Of a DNA stretch of 64,000 bases, positions 1 through 9,995 are shown piece after piece (position 1 is the first letter of the stretch; each line of letters opens with the position of its first letter). The notes under the pieces were generated by a model. It saw nothing but the letters and a program-made list of their open reading frames with translations, was not told the DNA's origin and searched no databases. Origin of the DNA: Planctomycetota bacterium. Lineage in GTDB: Bacteria > Planctomycetota > Phycisphaerae > WQYP01. Location: assembly GCA_021827645.1 (NCBI GenBank), contig JAKAVA010000103.1, forward strand, positions 22,382-86,381, written 5' to 3'. A program made the position numbers and the translations under genes.

Positions 1-877
1 CACCGCGGGCATCAGCAACTTCAAAGACAAAGCCGGTGTAATACGCCAACCCGCGCACCAGGCCAACATCCCAGCGGAAATTATCCGCCAATTCGGGAGG
101 CACGAGCTGATCATGCAGCTGCATCATTTTTTCGTATGCGGTACGAGCTGTCGGTGTCTGAAGGCGATCCTGAAGTGCCGTGCGTCCGCCCGCGGGCACC
201 GCCGTTTCGACGGCGAATAATTCCAGCAATTCCTGCTCACTTACTGAAAAATCACGGGCCTGGAGGAGTTTTTGCCTCTCGACAGGGTTGAGTTTCTGGA
301 GACGGTCGAGCACATAAAATGTATCGTTCAATTTTTCAGGCCGAATACCCAGGGCGACGAGCAATTCGGCCATCAGATCGCGGTGGTTCCAGGCAATGAC
401 GAAATCGGCCGTTGTGAGCCCCATTTCAAAGAGGAATGCAGCGCAGACCGAGAGACATTCCTTATCCGCGGTTAAGGTTTCTTCACCGATAAAATCGACA
501 TTCCACTGAATAAATTCGCGCAACCGGCCTTTCTGCGGCTGCTCCGCACGATAGCAGCGCGGGATGGCAAACCATTTGATCGGTTTGGGTAGTCCGGCTC
601 CGAATTGCGCAACGATACGGGCAAGTGTGGGTGTAAATTCGGGCCGCAGGGCCAGATCACGTCCGCCGCGATCCGTAAATGAAAACAACTGTGAAACGAT
701 TTCGTCGCCGGATTTAACCTTATAGAGATCAAGGGGCTCAAATGTCGGTCCGTCCACCTCCTGAAAACCAAATCGGATAGACACCCGCCGCCAAGCATCT
801 TCGATGTACCGACGCACCGCCATGGCGGGAGGGAGAAAATCACGTGTGCCTTTGGGGCCTTGGAATAAATCTGTCAT
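1..877 (-). CDS. hisS: Histidyl-tRNA synthetase, C-terminus cut by window edge
   Basis: Manual minus-strand translation from ATG at 877: MTDLFQGPKGTRDFLPPAMAVRRYIEDAWRRVSIRFGFQEVDGPTFEPLDLYKVKSGDEIVSQLFSFTDRGGRDLALRPEFTPTLAR...; class II aaRS motifs of HisS. Missing from ORF track because it is open at the edge. Confidence 0.93.
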   Translation of the reverse strand, partial: MTDLFQGPKGTRDFLPPAMAVRRYIEDAWRRVSIRFGFQEVDGPTFEPLDLYKVKSGDEIVSQLFSFTDRGGRDLALRPEFTPTLARIVAQFGAGLPKPIKWFAIPRCYRAEQPQKGRLREFIQWNVDFIGEETLTADKECLSVCAAFLFEMGLTTADFVIAWNHRDLMAELLVALGIRPEKLNDTFYVLDRLQKLNPVERQKLLQARDFSVSEQELLELFAVETAVPAGGRTALQDRLQTPTARTAYEKMMQLHDQLVPPELADNFRWDVGLVRGLAYYTGFVFEVADARG

Positions 878-909
878 AGGCAGAGAATCTAAACGAACTT
901 GCCCGGATA

Positions 910-2049
910 TTAAAGCGCCCGGTGAGAACGGGATTTATCACCACCTGTGCGTGGAGTATCCCTGTGAATTTCAAGCGGCACGCGATCCTGCCTTGCCAAT
1001 TGGCCGCACGCGGCGGAAACATCACGCCCACGGCTGCGACGCACATGGGTGTTGACGCCCAGGGTACGCAGACGCTGCTGAAAGGTTTTCATCGTTCCGC
1101 CGTCTGGCCTTAAAAACGGTATGCCGGGCACTTCGTTGTAGTAAATCAGATTGACGTTGGCACGTATCTTACGCGCAATGGAGGCAAGCTCATCCGCGTG
1201 CTGCGGGAGCGTATTGACTCCGGCGAGCATGATGTACTCCAAGGTGACTTCACGACCCGTTTTTTCAAAATAGTCGGTGGCGGCGGATGTGATCATATCA
1301 ATGCTGATACCGGTGGCCCACGGGATGATCTGGCGCCGGAGATCGTCGTTGGGCGCATGGAGGCTTACGGCCAGCGTTACCGGCAATCCATGAGCGGCAA
1401 GTGCCCGAATCTGCGGCGGCAGACCAACCGTACTGACCGTTATTTTTCTGGCCCCAATATGCAATCCCCACGGAGCCGTCAAGGTCTTCAGGGCGCCGCA
1501 GGTGGCATCGAGATTCGCGAGCGGTTCTCCCATACCCATAAAGACGATGTTGGTAAGACGCCGCTGCTCGGGCAGCAGGTGAGTAAGCTGCAATGCCTGT
1601 TCAATCATTTCGCCACTCGTCAGGTTGCGTTTAAGGCCTTCCAGTCCGCTGGCACAAAATGCACAGCCCACCGGACAACCGACCTGAGTGGAGAGGCAGG
1701 CGGTGCGTCGATGGGAAACGACGGTGCGGCCGTAATCATCCGCCTGATCATCATCGCACGGGATCATGACGGATTCGGTCAGGCCGCCGTCAGGCCAGCG
1801 CAGGAGAATTTTCTCCGTCTGATCCTGTGAGGTCACGTGACGTGCTTTTTCGGCGGTGAAGATGACAAATCGATCGGCGAGAAATTCCCGGTCTCGAAGT
1901 GAGAGATTCGTCATCTGATCAAATGACCGAGCGCGATGCTGAAAGACCCATTCCATGATCTGGCGGGCGCGGAATGGCGGCATCCCCGCGGTTTTGAGTA
2001 TCGCGGCAAGAGCCGGGAGATCGAGATTTAATAAATGTTCACGAGTCAT
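910..2049 (-). CDS. rlmN: 23S rRNA (adenine2503-C2)-methyltransferase, radical SAM
   Basis: STQVGCPVGCAFCASGLEGLKRNLTSGEMIEQ (CxxxCxxC), NIVFMGMGEPLANLD, VSLHAPNDDLR; start placed at MTREHLL (ORF could start at 2109). Confidence 0.93.
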   Translation of the reverse strand: MTREHLLNLDLPALAAILKTAGMPPFRARQIMEWVFQHRARSFDQMTNLSLRDREFLADRFVIFTAEKARHVTSQDQTEKILLRWPDGGLTESVMIPCDDDQADDYGRTVVSHRRTACLSTQVGCPVGCAFCASGLEGLKRNLTSGEMIEQALQLTHLLPEQRRLTNIVFMGMGEPLANLDATCGALKTLTAPWGLHIGARKITVSTVGLPPQIRALAAHGLPVTLAVSLHAPNDDLRRQIIPWATGISIDMITSAATDYFEKTGREVTLEYIMLAGVNTLPQHADELASIARKIRANVNLIYYNEVPGIPFLRPDGGTMKTFQQRLRTLGVNTHVRRSRGRDVSAACGQLARQDRVPLEIHRDTPRTGGDKSRSHRAL

Positions 2050-2089
2050 CTGGTGCGAGTCCGCATAGATTGATTTTCTGTGCCGCTGA

Positions 2090-3307
2090 TCATGTATGGT
2101 AATCCGCATTGATGGTGATGTACTCGCGCGACAGATCGCATGTGTAGATACGCACCGATTCCAGGCCGATTGCCAGATCGACGCGGATATTCACATGCCA
2201 GGCTTTCATGGCGGTTTCGACGGTGGAGAGTTCAACGCCGGTCGGCCGACCGCGACCGAATACCTCAATGCCCCCCACCCAGCAGCGAACGCGGTCAACA
2301 TTCATGCTCGCGCCGCTGTAACCGGCGGCGCTGACAAACCGCCCCCAGTTCGGATCGCCACCATGAATAGCGGTTTTTACCAGCGGCGAATTGGCGATGG
2401 CCATGGCGGCGATCTTCGCCTCGGCGGCAGTTCTGGCCCCGGTTACTTCAATGGTGACCAATTTGGTGGCGCCTTCGCCGTCGGCGGCGATCTGCCGTGA
2501 GAGTGAATCGGCCACATCGAGCAGCGCATCACAGAATGCCCGGTAATGCCGCGATTGAAGCGTCATACGCGGATTTTCAGCTCTGCCGTTGGCGAGGCAG
2601 ACGAACGCATCGCTGGTGCTGGTGTGCTGATCGACGGTTACACAGTTGAAGGTCTGCTCCGCGGTAAGGCGTACCGCTCGGCGGAGCAACGAAACGGGCA
2701 CATCGGCGTCGGTGGCGATATAGGCCAGCATGGTGGCCATTTTGGGGGCAATCATTCCGGACCCCTTGCATGCGCCGGCGATCGTTACGACCGTGTCGCC
2801 CAATTTCAATTTCGTCGCGGCCTGTTTGGTACAGGTGTCCGTCGTGAGGATTCCCTGGGCAAATTGTTCGCCGTGATCAAATGTGGAACCGAGTTGTGGA
2901 ACCAGTCGGGCGATACCTTCCGCGACCTTCTGCATGGGAAGATAGTGCCCGATGATGCCGGTACTGAAAGGGAGAAATTGGTTCAACTCACCGTGAATGC
3001 CACGGCTGGATAAGTGTTCCGCGGCGAGGCTACACATTTTTTCCGCATCGGAGAGTCCGCGTTTGCCCGTGCAGACATTGGCGCACCCGCTGTTGACAAC
3101 ACAGCCGATAATTTTGCCCTGCTCAACGTGCTTTCGTCCCACGATCACCGGCGCACCCACTATTTTATTGGTAGTGAACACGGCGGCGGCCGTCGCCGGT
3201 CGGTCTGACACCAGCATAGCCATATCCGGTTTTCCGGAGGCTTTTATGCCGCAATGCAATGCACCGGCCATAAAGCCCGGGACGCTGGTTATGTTCAAAT
3301 CGGGCAT
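2090..3307 (-). CDS. argJ: Glutamate N-acetyltransferase / amino-acid acetyltransferase
   Basis: VPGFMAGALHCGIK, GVMLAYIATDADV-like block, CVTVDQHTSTSDAFVCLANG, GGDPNWGRFVSAAGYSG; start placed at MPDLNITSVPG. Confidence 0.93.
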   Translation of the reverse strand: MPDLNITSVPGFMAGALHCGIKASGKPDMAMLVSDRPATAAAVFTTNKIVGAPVIVGRKHVEQGKIIGCVVNSGCANVCTGKRGLSDAEKMCSLAAEHLSSRGIHGELNQFLPFSTGIIGHYLPMQKVAEGIARLVPQLGSTFDHGEQFAQGILTTDTCTKQAATKLKLGDTVVTIAGACKGSGMIAPKMATMLAYIATDADVPVSLLRRAVRLTAEQTFNCVTVDQHTSTSDAFVCLANGRAENPRMTLQSRHYRAFCDALLDVADSLSRQIAADGEGATKLVTIEVTGARTAAEAKIAAMAIANSPLVKTAIHGGDPNWGRFVSAAGYSGASMNVDRVRCWVGGIEVFGRGRPTGVELSTVETAMKAWHVNIRVDLAIGLESVRIYTCDLSREYITINADYHT

Positions 3308-3834
3308 GCAATACTCCAAAGACTCTCTACCGATCCACCGTGGTGCAGCCTGACAATCGGTCTGCTGCATCAAGTTATACCGAAAATCAGATTTATTCAC
3401 CTCCTGAGGCGATTATGGGCTCAGCCTGCCGTCTTGTTCCGGCCTGTCAAGCGTGTTTCGTAGTCGCCGGTGGATGATTTTTAGAAGAGATCGTAAAGCG
3501 ACAGCAATGGCGATCCCGAACAAAACAGGGAGCCGAAGCAGATCGCAAAAGCCGCAGGCAAAATCGCCAATGGATATGCTGTCGTTGGCCCAGGCTACAC
3601 CGTGGTACAAGCGCGACTGGACATTCTACAAAAATTGGTACCGGGTATATCGAAAGCAAAGAAACAGCGCAAACAGTGGCCACCATAATGGAAACTGGCC
3701 ATCGCACAGACCCATTGCGCCCACCTGAGATCATTGTCACGCCATATTTGAATGACCCGATATACGTGAAAGCGGTGCATGGTGTGCAGCGATAAAGCAC
3801 ACGCGTCTTGGGCTACAGGTTATACTCCTTACTG

Positions 3835-4611
3835 ATGATCGAGACGCAGCAGGACAATCGGCCCGCCCCGCCACCATCTTTCTTCGCGCTCGGCACCGCC
3901 GGATTACCTGAAGATTTTGCGCTCGAGGATCAGGTATACCGGCTTAAAAAAGTTTTCAAACATGACTTTTTTGCAGCAACCGGCCTTTACACCGACGCGG
4001 ACGGTCAATTGGTCGTGCTGAAATTACAGCGTACCTATCCCCTTTTCGGATTTCCAATGCAATGGTTAGGCGCGCGTATAGCCAAACATGAGATCGCCAT
4101 TTTTCGGCAGCTTCAGGGAATCAGAGGGGTTCCGCGATTTATGGGAGTGTACGGACCGACGGGGTATGTCCATGAATTTATTCCCGGTGAAGATTTATGT
4201 CCGGAGATGCATCCGGATGCCGCATTTTTTGCTGATCTTGAACGACTCTTTCACGACCTCCACACCCGAAACGTTGCCTATGTCGATACCAACAAACGGG
4301 AAAACATCCTTTTTGGAGCAGATGGGCGCCCCTACCTGATCGATTTTCAAATTTCGTTCTGGCTTAAACAAGGGCGGGATGACAGCTATCTGGCGCAATG
4401 GATATTCAAACGGCTGGTGCACGAAGATTGGTACCACTATTACAAGCACAAAACGCGTCTGGCGCCGCAATGCTGCTCCAAAGAAGATTTCGCCCGGGCG
4501 GAAAATCGCAGTTGGTACATCCGTCTTCACCGACTGATTTTCCGACCGCTGATTCAACTCCGTCGTAAATTTCTGGCCCGATATAAGAAGTCCCACCATC
4601 AGATACGGTAA
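3835..4611 (+). CDS. RIO/LPS-kinase-like protein kinase fold protein
   Basis: LKKVFKHDFFAATGLYTDADGQLVVLKLQRT, YVHEFIPGEDL, LFHDLHTRNVAYVDTNKRENILFGADGRPYLIDFQIS (kinase-like HxxN/DF motifs). Confidence 0.7.
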   Translation: MIETQQDNRPAPPPSFFALGTAGLPEDFALEDQVYRLKKVFKHDFFAATGLYTDADGQLVVLKLQRTYPLFGFPMQWLGARIAKHEIAIFRQLQGIRGVPRFMGVYGPTGYVHEFIPGEDLCPEMHPDAAFFADLERLFHDLHTRNVAYVDTNKRENILFGADGRPYLIDFQISFWLKQGRDDSYLAQWIFKRLVHEDWYHYYKHKTRLAPQCCSKEDFARAENRSWYIRLHRLIFRPLIQLRRKFLARYKKSHHQIR

Positions 4612-4622
4612 TATAATCAAAG

Positions 4623-5897
4623 GTGCACCACCCGAAGACGGAGTATTCCATGACCGATCCGGTCGTCGTAACAGGTATTGGCGTTGTCTCCCCGAACGGT
4701 ATCGGCGCTGATGCCTATACTCGCGCTTTGAGCCGGGGCGAGAGCGGCATCAAAATGATTTCCAGTTTTGATACATCGAAATTGAAAATTCGTTTTGCGG
4801 GGGAAGTTGCAGATTTTCGACCGCAGGATCACATGGATGACCGGGATTTGCGCCGAGTATCGCGGACGGTTCCACTCGCGGTCGCGGCGGCGCGGGAAGC
4901 ATTGACCATGGGCGGGATTACATGTCCGGTTGCGGAGGCTCGCGCGTCAGAACAGATTGGTATTATCCTGGGAACTGGCGGCGGTGGTCAGGAATTTGTT
5001 GAGAACCAATATCGAATTCATTACACGGGACGAGGCAAATCATCGCCTTTTACCGTACCGGCGGGCACGCATGGCAATTTGTCGAGCGAAATATCGATTG
5101 CTCTGGGGCTTCGAGGACAATCTCACGTCGTCACCAGCGGCTGCGCGAGCAGCACCGATGCCATTGGCTATGCGATGATGACACTTCAGGCCGGGCGGCT
5201 GCCGATGGTGCTGGTCGGCGGGTCCGACGCTCCTATCGCGGAGGGGATCATGCTCGGCTTTGAAGCGATGCGGATTCTGGCGAGCCCGTGCGATCCGGTA
5301 TCGAAATCGTCGCGCCCCTTTCATGCGGAGCGCAACGGTTTTGTACTGGGAGAGGGATCGTGGATGATGCTGATTGAAACTGCCTCGCATGCGTCGGCAC
5401 GCGGCGCAAAAGCTCTGGCTGAAATTCGCGGTTGGGGCTCTACCTGTGATGCGTATCACCGGGTACAACCATCCCCAGATTGCACGCAGTCCGCCCGCGC
5501 CATACAAATCGCCATGACACAGGCCGGTATCACACCGGACGATATCGACTACGTGAATCTCCACGGAACGGGCACGAAGCTTAACGATGCACTCGAAACA
5601 CAGACGATGAAGCTGGCACTGGGAAAGCGGGCCGCCGAAATACCGATGAGCAGCACGAAATCCATGATCGGCCATCCCCAGGGGGCCTGCGGCGCAGCGG
5701 GGGTTACGGCCACGATTCTGAGCCTGCGAGCGGGCTTTATTCCCCCCACCATCAATCTCGACTTGGCGGATCCGGCGTGCGATTTGGATTATGTAGCTCA
5801 AGCGGCGCGTCCCAGCGATGGACAATGGGCGCTTTGCAATTGCATTGCTTTTGGTTCAAAAAATTCGGCGCTGGTGCTACGCATTTTACGCGACTGA
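4623..5897 (+). CDS. Beta-ketoacyl-[acyl-carrier-protein] synthase (FabF-like KAS)
   Basis: VVVTGIGVVSPNGIGADAYTRALSRGESGI, VTSGCASSTDAIGYA (active Cys), NLHGTGTKLNDALE, STKSMIGHPQGACGAAGV. Confidence 0.92.
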   Translation: MHHPKTEYSMTDPVVVTGIGVVSPNGIGADAYTRALSRGESGIKMISSFDTSKLKIRFAGEVADFRPQDHMDDRDLRRVSRTVPLAVAAAREALTMGGITCPVAEARASEQIGIILGTGGGGQEFVENQYRIHYTGRGKSSPFTVPAGTHGNLSSEISIALGLRGQSHVVTSGCASSTDAIGYAMMTLQAGRLPMVLVGGSDAPIAEGIMLGFEAMRILASPCDPVSKSSRPFHAERNGFVLGEGSWMMLIETASHASARGAKALAEIRGWGSTCDAYHRVQPSPDCTQSARAIQIAMTQAGITPDDIDYVNLHGTGTKLNDALETQTMKLALGKRAAEIPMSSTKSMIGHPQGACGAAGVTATILSLRAGFIPPTINLDLADPACDLDYVAQAARPSDGQWALCNCIAFGSKNSALVLRILRD

Positions 5898-5916
5898 GAT
5901 CGCCAATGCCGCGGAT

Positions 5917-6495
5917 TCAAAGACCTGCAGGCAACTTTTGGAATTCCAGCAGTTCCTGCGGAACCTGGCGCAGGCCGCGTTTTTTCGCCAGACAAACATA
6001 ATGATGCATGCTGCGGCGGTAATGTCTTTCCACGCGATCATCAATCGGAATCTGACGAAGCCGCATTTGTTCAAATGCCCACTGCCAGACGTGATATTCT
6101 TCTAAACATCGTGGGCGGAACTTTCGGAAGCCAATGGCATGATGTCCGACTTCATGCAGAAAAATACAGGCGCTCACCGGAGACCGTGGATGCGGCGAGG
6201 AAATCAGGCGTTTCACATCGCCGTTGCTGTAGTGCAGTTCATAGGCCACACCACTCATGCTCTGGCGCCATTTGCGAATGCTAATACCGAAGGCTTCCTT
6301 CATCTCATGCACAAGGCGTTCAAAAAACTCGCGACGGGCTCGCCGTCCCTTAGCCGGATAGATATCCAAAGCGTTTACTGTATTCAATTGATCAACACCA
6401 TTTCCACCAAGCGGTGAGCATTGCGTATTCGAAGACTGGCTCGCTAAATGGTCAAAGAGACCCAATTGCCGGACTTTATCGCCGCTCATCATCAC
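5917..6495 (-). CDS. Putative zinc metalloprotease-like protein (HExxH)
   Basis: CIFLHEVGHHAIGFRKFRPRCLEEYHVWQWAFEQMR contains HEVGH and downstream EE/E candidate ligands; no family assigned. Confidence 0.55.
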   Translation of the reverse strand: MMMSGDKVRQLGLFDHLASQSSNTQCSPLGGNGVDQLNTVNALDIYPAKGRRARREFFERLVHEMKEAFGISIRKWRQSMSGVAYELHYSNGDVKRLISSPHPRSPVSACIFLHEVGHHAIGFRKFRPRCLEEYHVWQWAFEQMRLRQIPIDDRVERHYRRSMHHYVCLAKKRGLRQVPQELLEFQKLPAGL

Positions 6496-6603
6496 ACCAG
6501 AAAGTATATCGCCAAGAACCGGTATGAGTGATTATTTTTTTTGCTACTCAGCCCGCCGTTTCGCTTTTTCAAATGCGGCCGAAATCATGATATTCCGCAT
6601 TCT

Positions 6604-8805
6604 TTAGACTTGCAGGGTTTCATGCATTTCCGGTAGGCAGAGTTGATCGTTACACAAGGTGTAATGTACCAGCAGTTTTCGGGGGCTATCTGTCGAAGTG
6701 GGCGCCGGCAAATCAATCGTGAAATGGCGCACTTGATCGCTCCGCTCACCCGATTCGCCGGCGGTCTCAAGAGCTTTTACGGGGAGCGATGCCGAAACAT
6801 TCGGCGTTTCAGCCGTCTGCATCCGAACCTCAGGCACCTGCATCAATTTGAACGGATGCGACAAACGGGCCTCGATGACCACTCGCAAACCGCCATGATC
6901 AAGCGGATGCGCCGAGGTGATCTGCCATGTGGCCCGCCGCGGGGCGGAATTTGCGATCGGATGGCGAATCAGAGCGCCCAGCAAGGTGGCGGAGCCAACC
7001 GGATAATTGCCGGTGATCGGCAGAATGCACTCGAGGGCGCGGCGTGCCCGATCCGCATAACGCGATGTGCGTTGGATGTGATCAATATCAAGCATGGCAC
7101 TGATAAGGACGGCGGAAGCGCTTGGAGCGACATGATCAAAATCCGCCCGCATCTGCTTGAGCGGACTTCCATGCAAATCAGCGGACGTGAAGAGTTCACC
7201 GGCGGTGCCGCCAAAGAGTTCCAACGCGCTGTCGATTATCCGTCCTGCCAGCGCCAGAGTCTGCTCTGAGTCCTGCGGGTTGTGGGCGGCCCAATCAATC
7301 AATCCACGTGCCAGGTAGGCGTAATCATCCAAAAAACCGGGGCCGAGTGTGTTATTTCCGCATGTTCCACGCAAGACCGAACCGGTCGATGAGATCAGGC
7401 GGGTGTTGAGAGCGGAAAGCAGGCGTGCGCCCGCATCGTAAAAGCGGCGGCCGTTTTCAAGTCGCATGGCATGGGAGAGTGCCGAGAGCATCAAACCGTT
7501 CCACGCAGTAATAATTTTTTCATCGATAGCCGGTGCGGGACGTCGGCGACGGACGGATTCGAGGCGGTTCATCAATTCCGGCCAGCGCGGATCAAGCCAA
7601 AGGTCGGGCAGATCACGCCCGTGGCCCCCCACTTGCAGCACATGGGTTCCCTCCCAGTTCCCATACGGGGCAATATCCAGAACTTGTCGGGCAAAATCAA
7701 AAAGTTGAGGCTCATCGGCAAGCACTTCTGTGAGTTGCTGCCAAGTCCACGTGTAATATCGCCCTTCATGGCCTTCGCTGTCGGCGTCCATCGAACTCCA
7801 GAGCAGTCCGTCGGTGGACGACATATCCCGCAGCCAGAAATCGATGATCCGCTCGGCGGTCCAGGCATAATCACGCCGTTGCAAGAGCAGGGCGGCACGG
7901 GCGTATATTTGCGCCAGTTGTGCGTTGTCGTAGAGCATTTTCTCAAAGTGCGGCACATGCCAGCATTCATCGGTGCTGTAGCGTGCAAAGCCCCCGCCCA
8001 CCAGATCGTGAATTCCACCCCATTGCATGGAGTCCAGCGTGAGGGTGAGCATCGGCCCGGCGCGCCTGATTCGGTCCGTGATGGCCGGTGGAAAATCCGA
8101 TGTGCCGGTATCTGACATCTCCAGCAGCTGAGTCCAGAGCAGAAGTATCTGGTGGGGTGGAAATTTTGGACGTCCACGGAAGCCTCCATTATCCGCATCA
8201 AAGCGTTTTTCCGCATCATCCAACACCGCCGTCGGTAATTCGGACGGCTCGATATGATGGTGAATGGAGGTGTGGCGGATCGCCTGTTCCAAGGCGTGCC
8301 ATATTTCATCCGCCTGCTCCAGTAACGCGCGGCGATGTTTCCGCCATGCTGCCGATATGGATTCAATCAACCGGCGAAATCCGGGCCGGCCGCGGGTATC
8401 GTCCGGGGGGAAATAGGTTCCGGCATAAAACGGCTTGAGTTCCGGGGTCAGCCAGACACTCATCGGCCATCCGCCGGAACCGGATAATAACTGGGTTGCG
8501 AGCATATACGCTTCATCAATATCGGGGCGTTCCTCGCGGTCAACTTTAATATTGACAAAGTTCGCATTCATCTGTTGTGCGATCGAGGCATTCTGAAACA
8601 CCTCATGCTGCATGACATGGCACCAGTGGCATGCGGCATAGCCGACGGAAAGAAAAATGGGAACATCCCGCTGTTTTGCCTCGGCGATCGCTTCGGAATT
8701 CCATGGTCGCCAGTCAACCGGGTCGGCGGCGTGCTGACGCAGATAGGGACTGGCGGCATTTCTCAGGAAGTTCAATTCGGTCTTCATCTGATCTGGCATA
8801 TGCAT
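6604..8805 (-). CDS. Thioredoxin-domain / DUF255 (YyaL, SSP411-like) protein
   Basis: NFLRNAASPYLRQHAADPVDWRPWNSEAIAEAKQRDVPIFLSVGYAACHWCHVMQHEVFQNASIAQQMNANFVNIKVDREERPDID is the diagnostic N-terminal block. Confidence 0.93.
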   Translation of the reverse strand: MHMPDQMKTELNFLRNAASPYLRQHAADPVDWRPWNSEAIAEAKQRDVPIFLSVGYAACHWCHVMQHEVFQNASIAQQMNANFVNIKVDREERPDIDEAYMLATQLLSGSGGWPMSVWLTPELKPFYAGTYFPPDDTRGRPGFRRLIESISAAWRKHRRALLEQADEIWHALEQAIRHTSIHHHIEPSELPTAVLDDAEKRFDADNGGFRGRPKFPPHQILLLWTQLLEMSDTGTSDFPPAITDRIRRAGPMLTLTLDSMQWGGIHDLVGGGFARYSTDECWHVPHFEKMLYDNAQLAQIYARAALLLQRRDYAWTAERIIDFWLRDMSSTDGLLWSSMDADSEGHEGRYYTWTWQQLTEVLADEPQLFDFARQVLDIAPYGNWEGTHVLQVGGHGRDLPDLWLDPRWPELMNRLESVRRRRPAPAIDEKIITAWNGLMLSALSHAMRLENGRRFYDAGARLLSALNTRLISSTGSVLRGTCGNNTLGPGFLDDYAYLARGLIDWAAHNPQDSEQTLALAGRIIDSALELFGGTAGELFTSADLHGSPLKQMRADFDHVAPSASAVLISAMLDIDHIQRTSRYADRARRALECILPITGNYPVGSATLLGALIRHPIANSAPRRATWQITSAHPLDHGGLRVVIEARLSHPFKLMQVPEVRMQTAETPNVSASLPVKALETAGESGERSDQVRHFTIDLPAPTSTDSPRKLLVHYTLCNDQLCLPEMHETLQV

Positions 8806-9006
8806 GATCGTCTCACCATGTTTCGCCGGGCTGGAGGATCGCCGGCACTTCAATCGGAACGATTATAGCATAAATGTGTGCGGCGTGGGAACTGACGGAA
8901 CATTACGCTGCGGGGCACCGGAGGTGCAGTTACTGGGTCCGCTAATGTCGAGGGCGAAAAACGCCGACTTAGTTTATACAATGCTGGTTGGAAAGGCGGA
9001 CAGTGC

Positions 9007-9861
9007 ATGGCAACACTCTACGAACATGAATTTAACCATGGTGATCCGACTGCGCGCGACATGTGGCGGGTTTTCCGGATCATGGCGGAATTTGTCGAGG
9101 GCTTTGAGCAGCTTTCAGATCTCGGTGCGGCTGTAACCATATTCGGCTCGGCCCGCACACCGCGCCACGATCCGCTTTACAAAAAGGCCCGCGTCTTGGC
9201 TGCCCTGCTGGCCCGTAAGCAATTCGCCATTATTACGGGAGGTGGGCCGGGCATCATGGAGGCGGCTAATTCGGGTGCGAAGGATGCGGGTGGCGTTTCC
9301 GTCGGGCTCAACATCAGCCTGCCGCATGAGCAGAGTGCCAATCCATACCAGACCATCGCCGTCAATCACCACTATTTCTTCGTCCGCAAGACCATGTTTG
9401 TGAAATACAGCCATGCGATTGTATGTTTCCCCGGTGGCTATGGCACCATGGATGAATTTTTTGAACTTCTCACGCTGATTCAAACCATGAAGATTGATCC
9501 GCGCCCGGTGGTATTGATCGGCAAATCCTATTGGACCGGGCTGATCCGCTGGCTCCGCGGAACCATGCTGAGCAAATATAAAAATATTTCGGCTGAGGAT
9601 CTGCGTATTTTTCGTCTGACCGACGATCCGCATGAAGCCTGTGACATGATTACACAGGCGGAGACAGGCCGCTGTTACTATCCTCCGTCGAGCGGTTTTT
9701 CGGGAATTTCGCGGAGTCGCCAGCTTTCGCCTGAGGGCACGCGATTCGGTGTGGCACCGAAAATCAGCAACGAGACCATCGAACAACCCGCCCTGCCGGA
9801 CGGAAATAATACCGACACCAGACGGGTCAAAGCCGGACGCCAGCGGCGGCACCGCGGATAA
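9007..9861 (+). CDS. LOG/TIGR00730-like Rossmann-fold protein
   Basis: ITGGGPGIMEAANSGAKDAGGVSVGLNISLPHEQ and CFPGGYGTMDEFFELLTLIQT (PGGxGTxxE motif). Confidence 0.9.
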   Translation: MATLYEHEFNHGDPTARDMWRVFRIMAEFVEGFEQLSDLGAAVTIFGSARTPRHDPLYKKARVLAALLARKQFAIITGGGPGIMEAANSGAKDAGGVSVGLNISLPHEQSANPYQTIAVNHHYFFVRKTMFVKYSHAIVCFPGGYGTMDEFFELLTLIQTMKIDPRPVVLIGKSYWTGLIRWLRGTMLSKYKNISAEDLRIFRLTDDPHEACDMITQAETGRCYYPPSSGFSGISRSRQLSPEGTRFGVAPKISNETIEQPALPDGNNTDTRRVKAGRQRRHRG

Positions 9862-9995
9862 GTCACCACCATCTTCCAACTTCAGTCATTGCATTTGGCC
9901 GCATGCCGGGCATTCATGTTCTTTTCATGCTCTCACCGTAGGCTGACTATTGGCATGCAGGATTCGTCCAGAGTGCCGGATGCACAAGGAGATTC

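Noticed and set aside
472-1830. ORFs antisense or out of frame to hisS and rlmN (e.g. 123 aa minus, 210 aa plus)
   Set aside because: The true frames encode clear HisS and RlmN; these are GC-driven shadow ORFs.
3413-3800. Overlapping minus ORFs between argJ and the kinase gene (117, 65 and 61 aa)
   Set aside because: Some hydrophobic stretches but no recognisable domain, competing frames and internal stops in each; cannot choose a coding frame.
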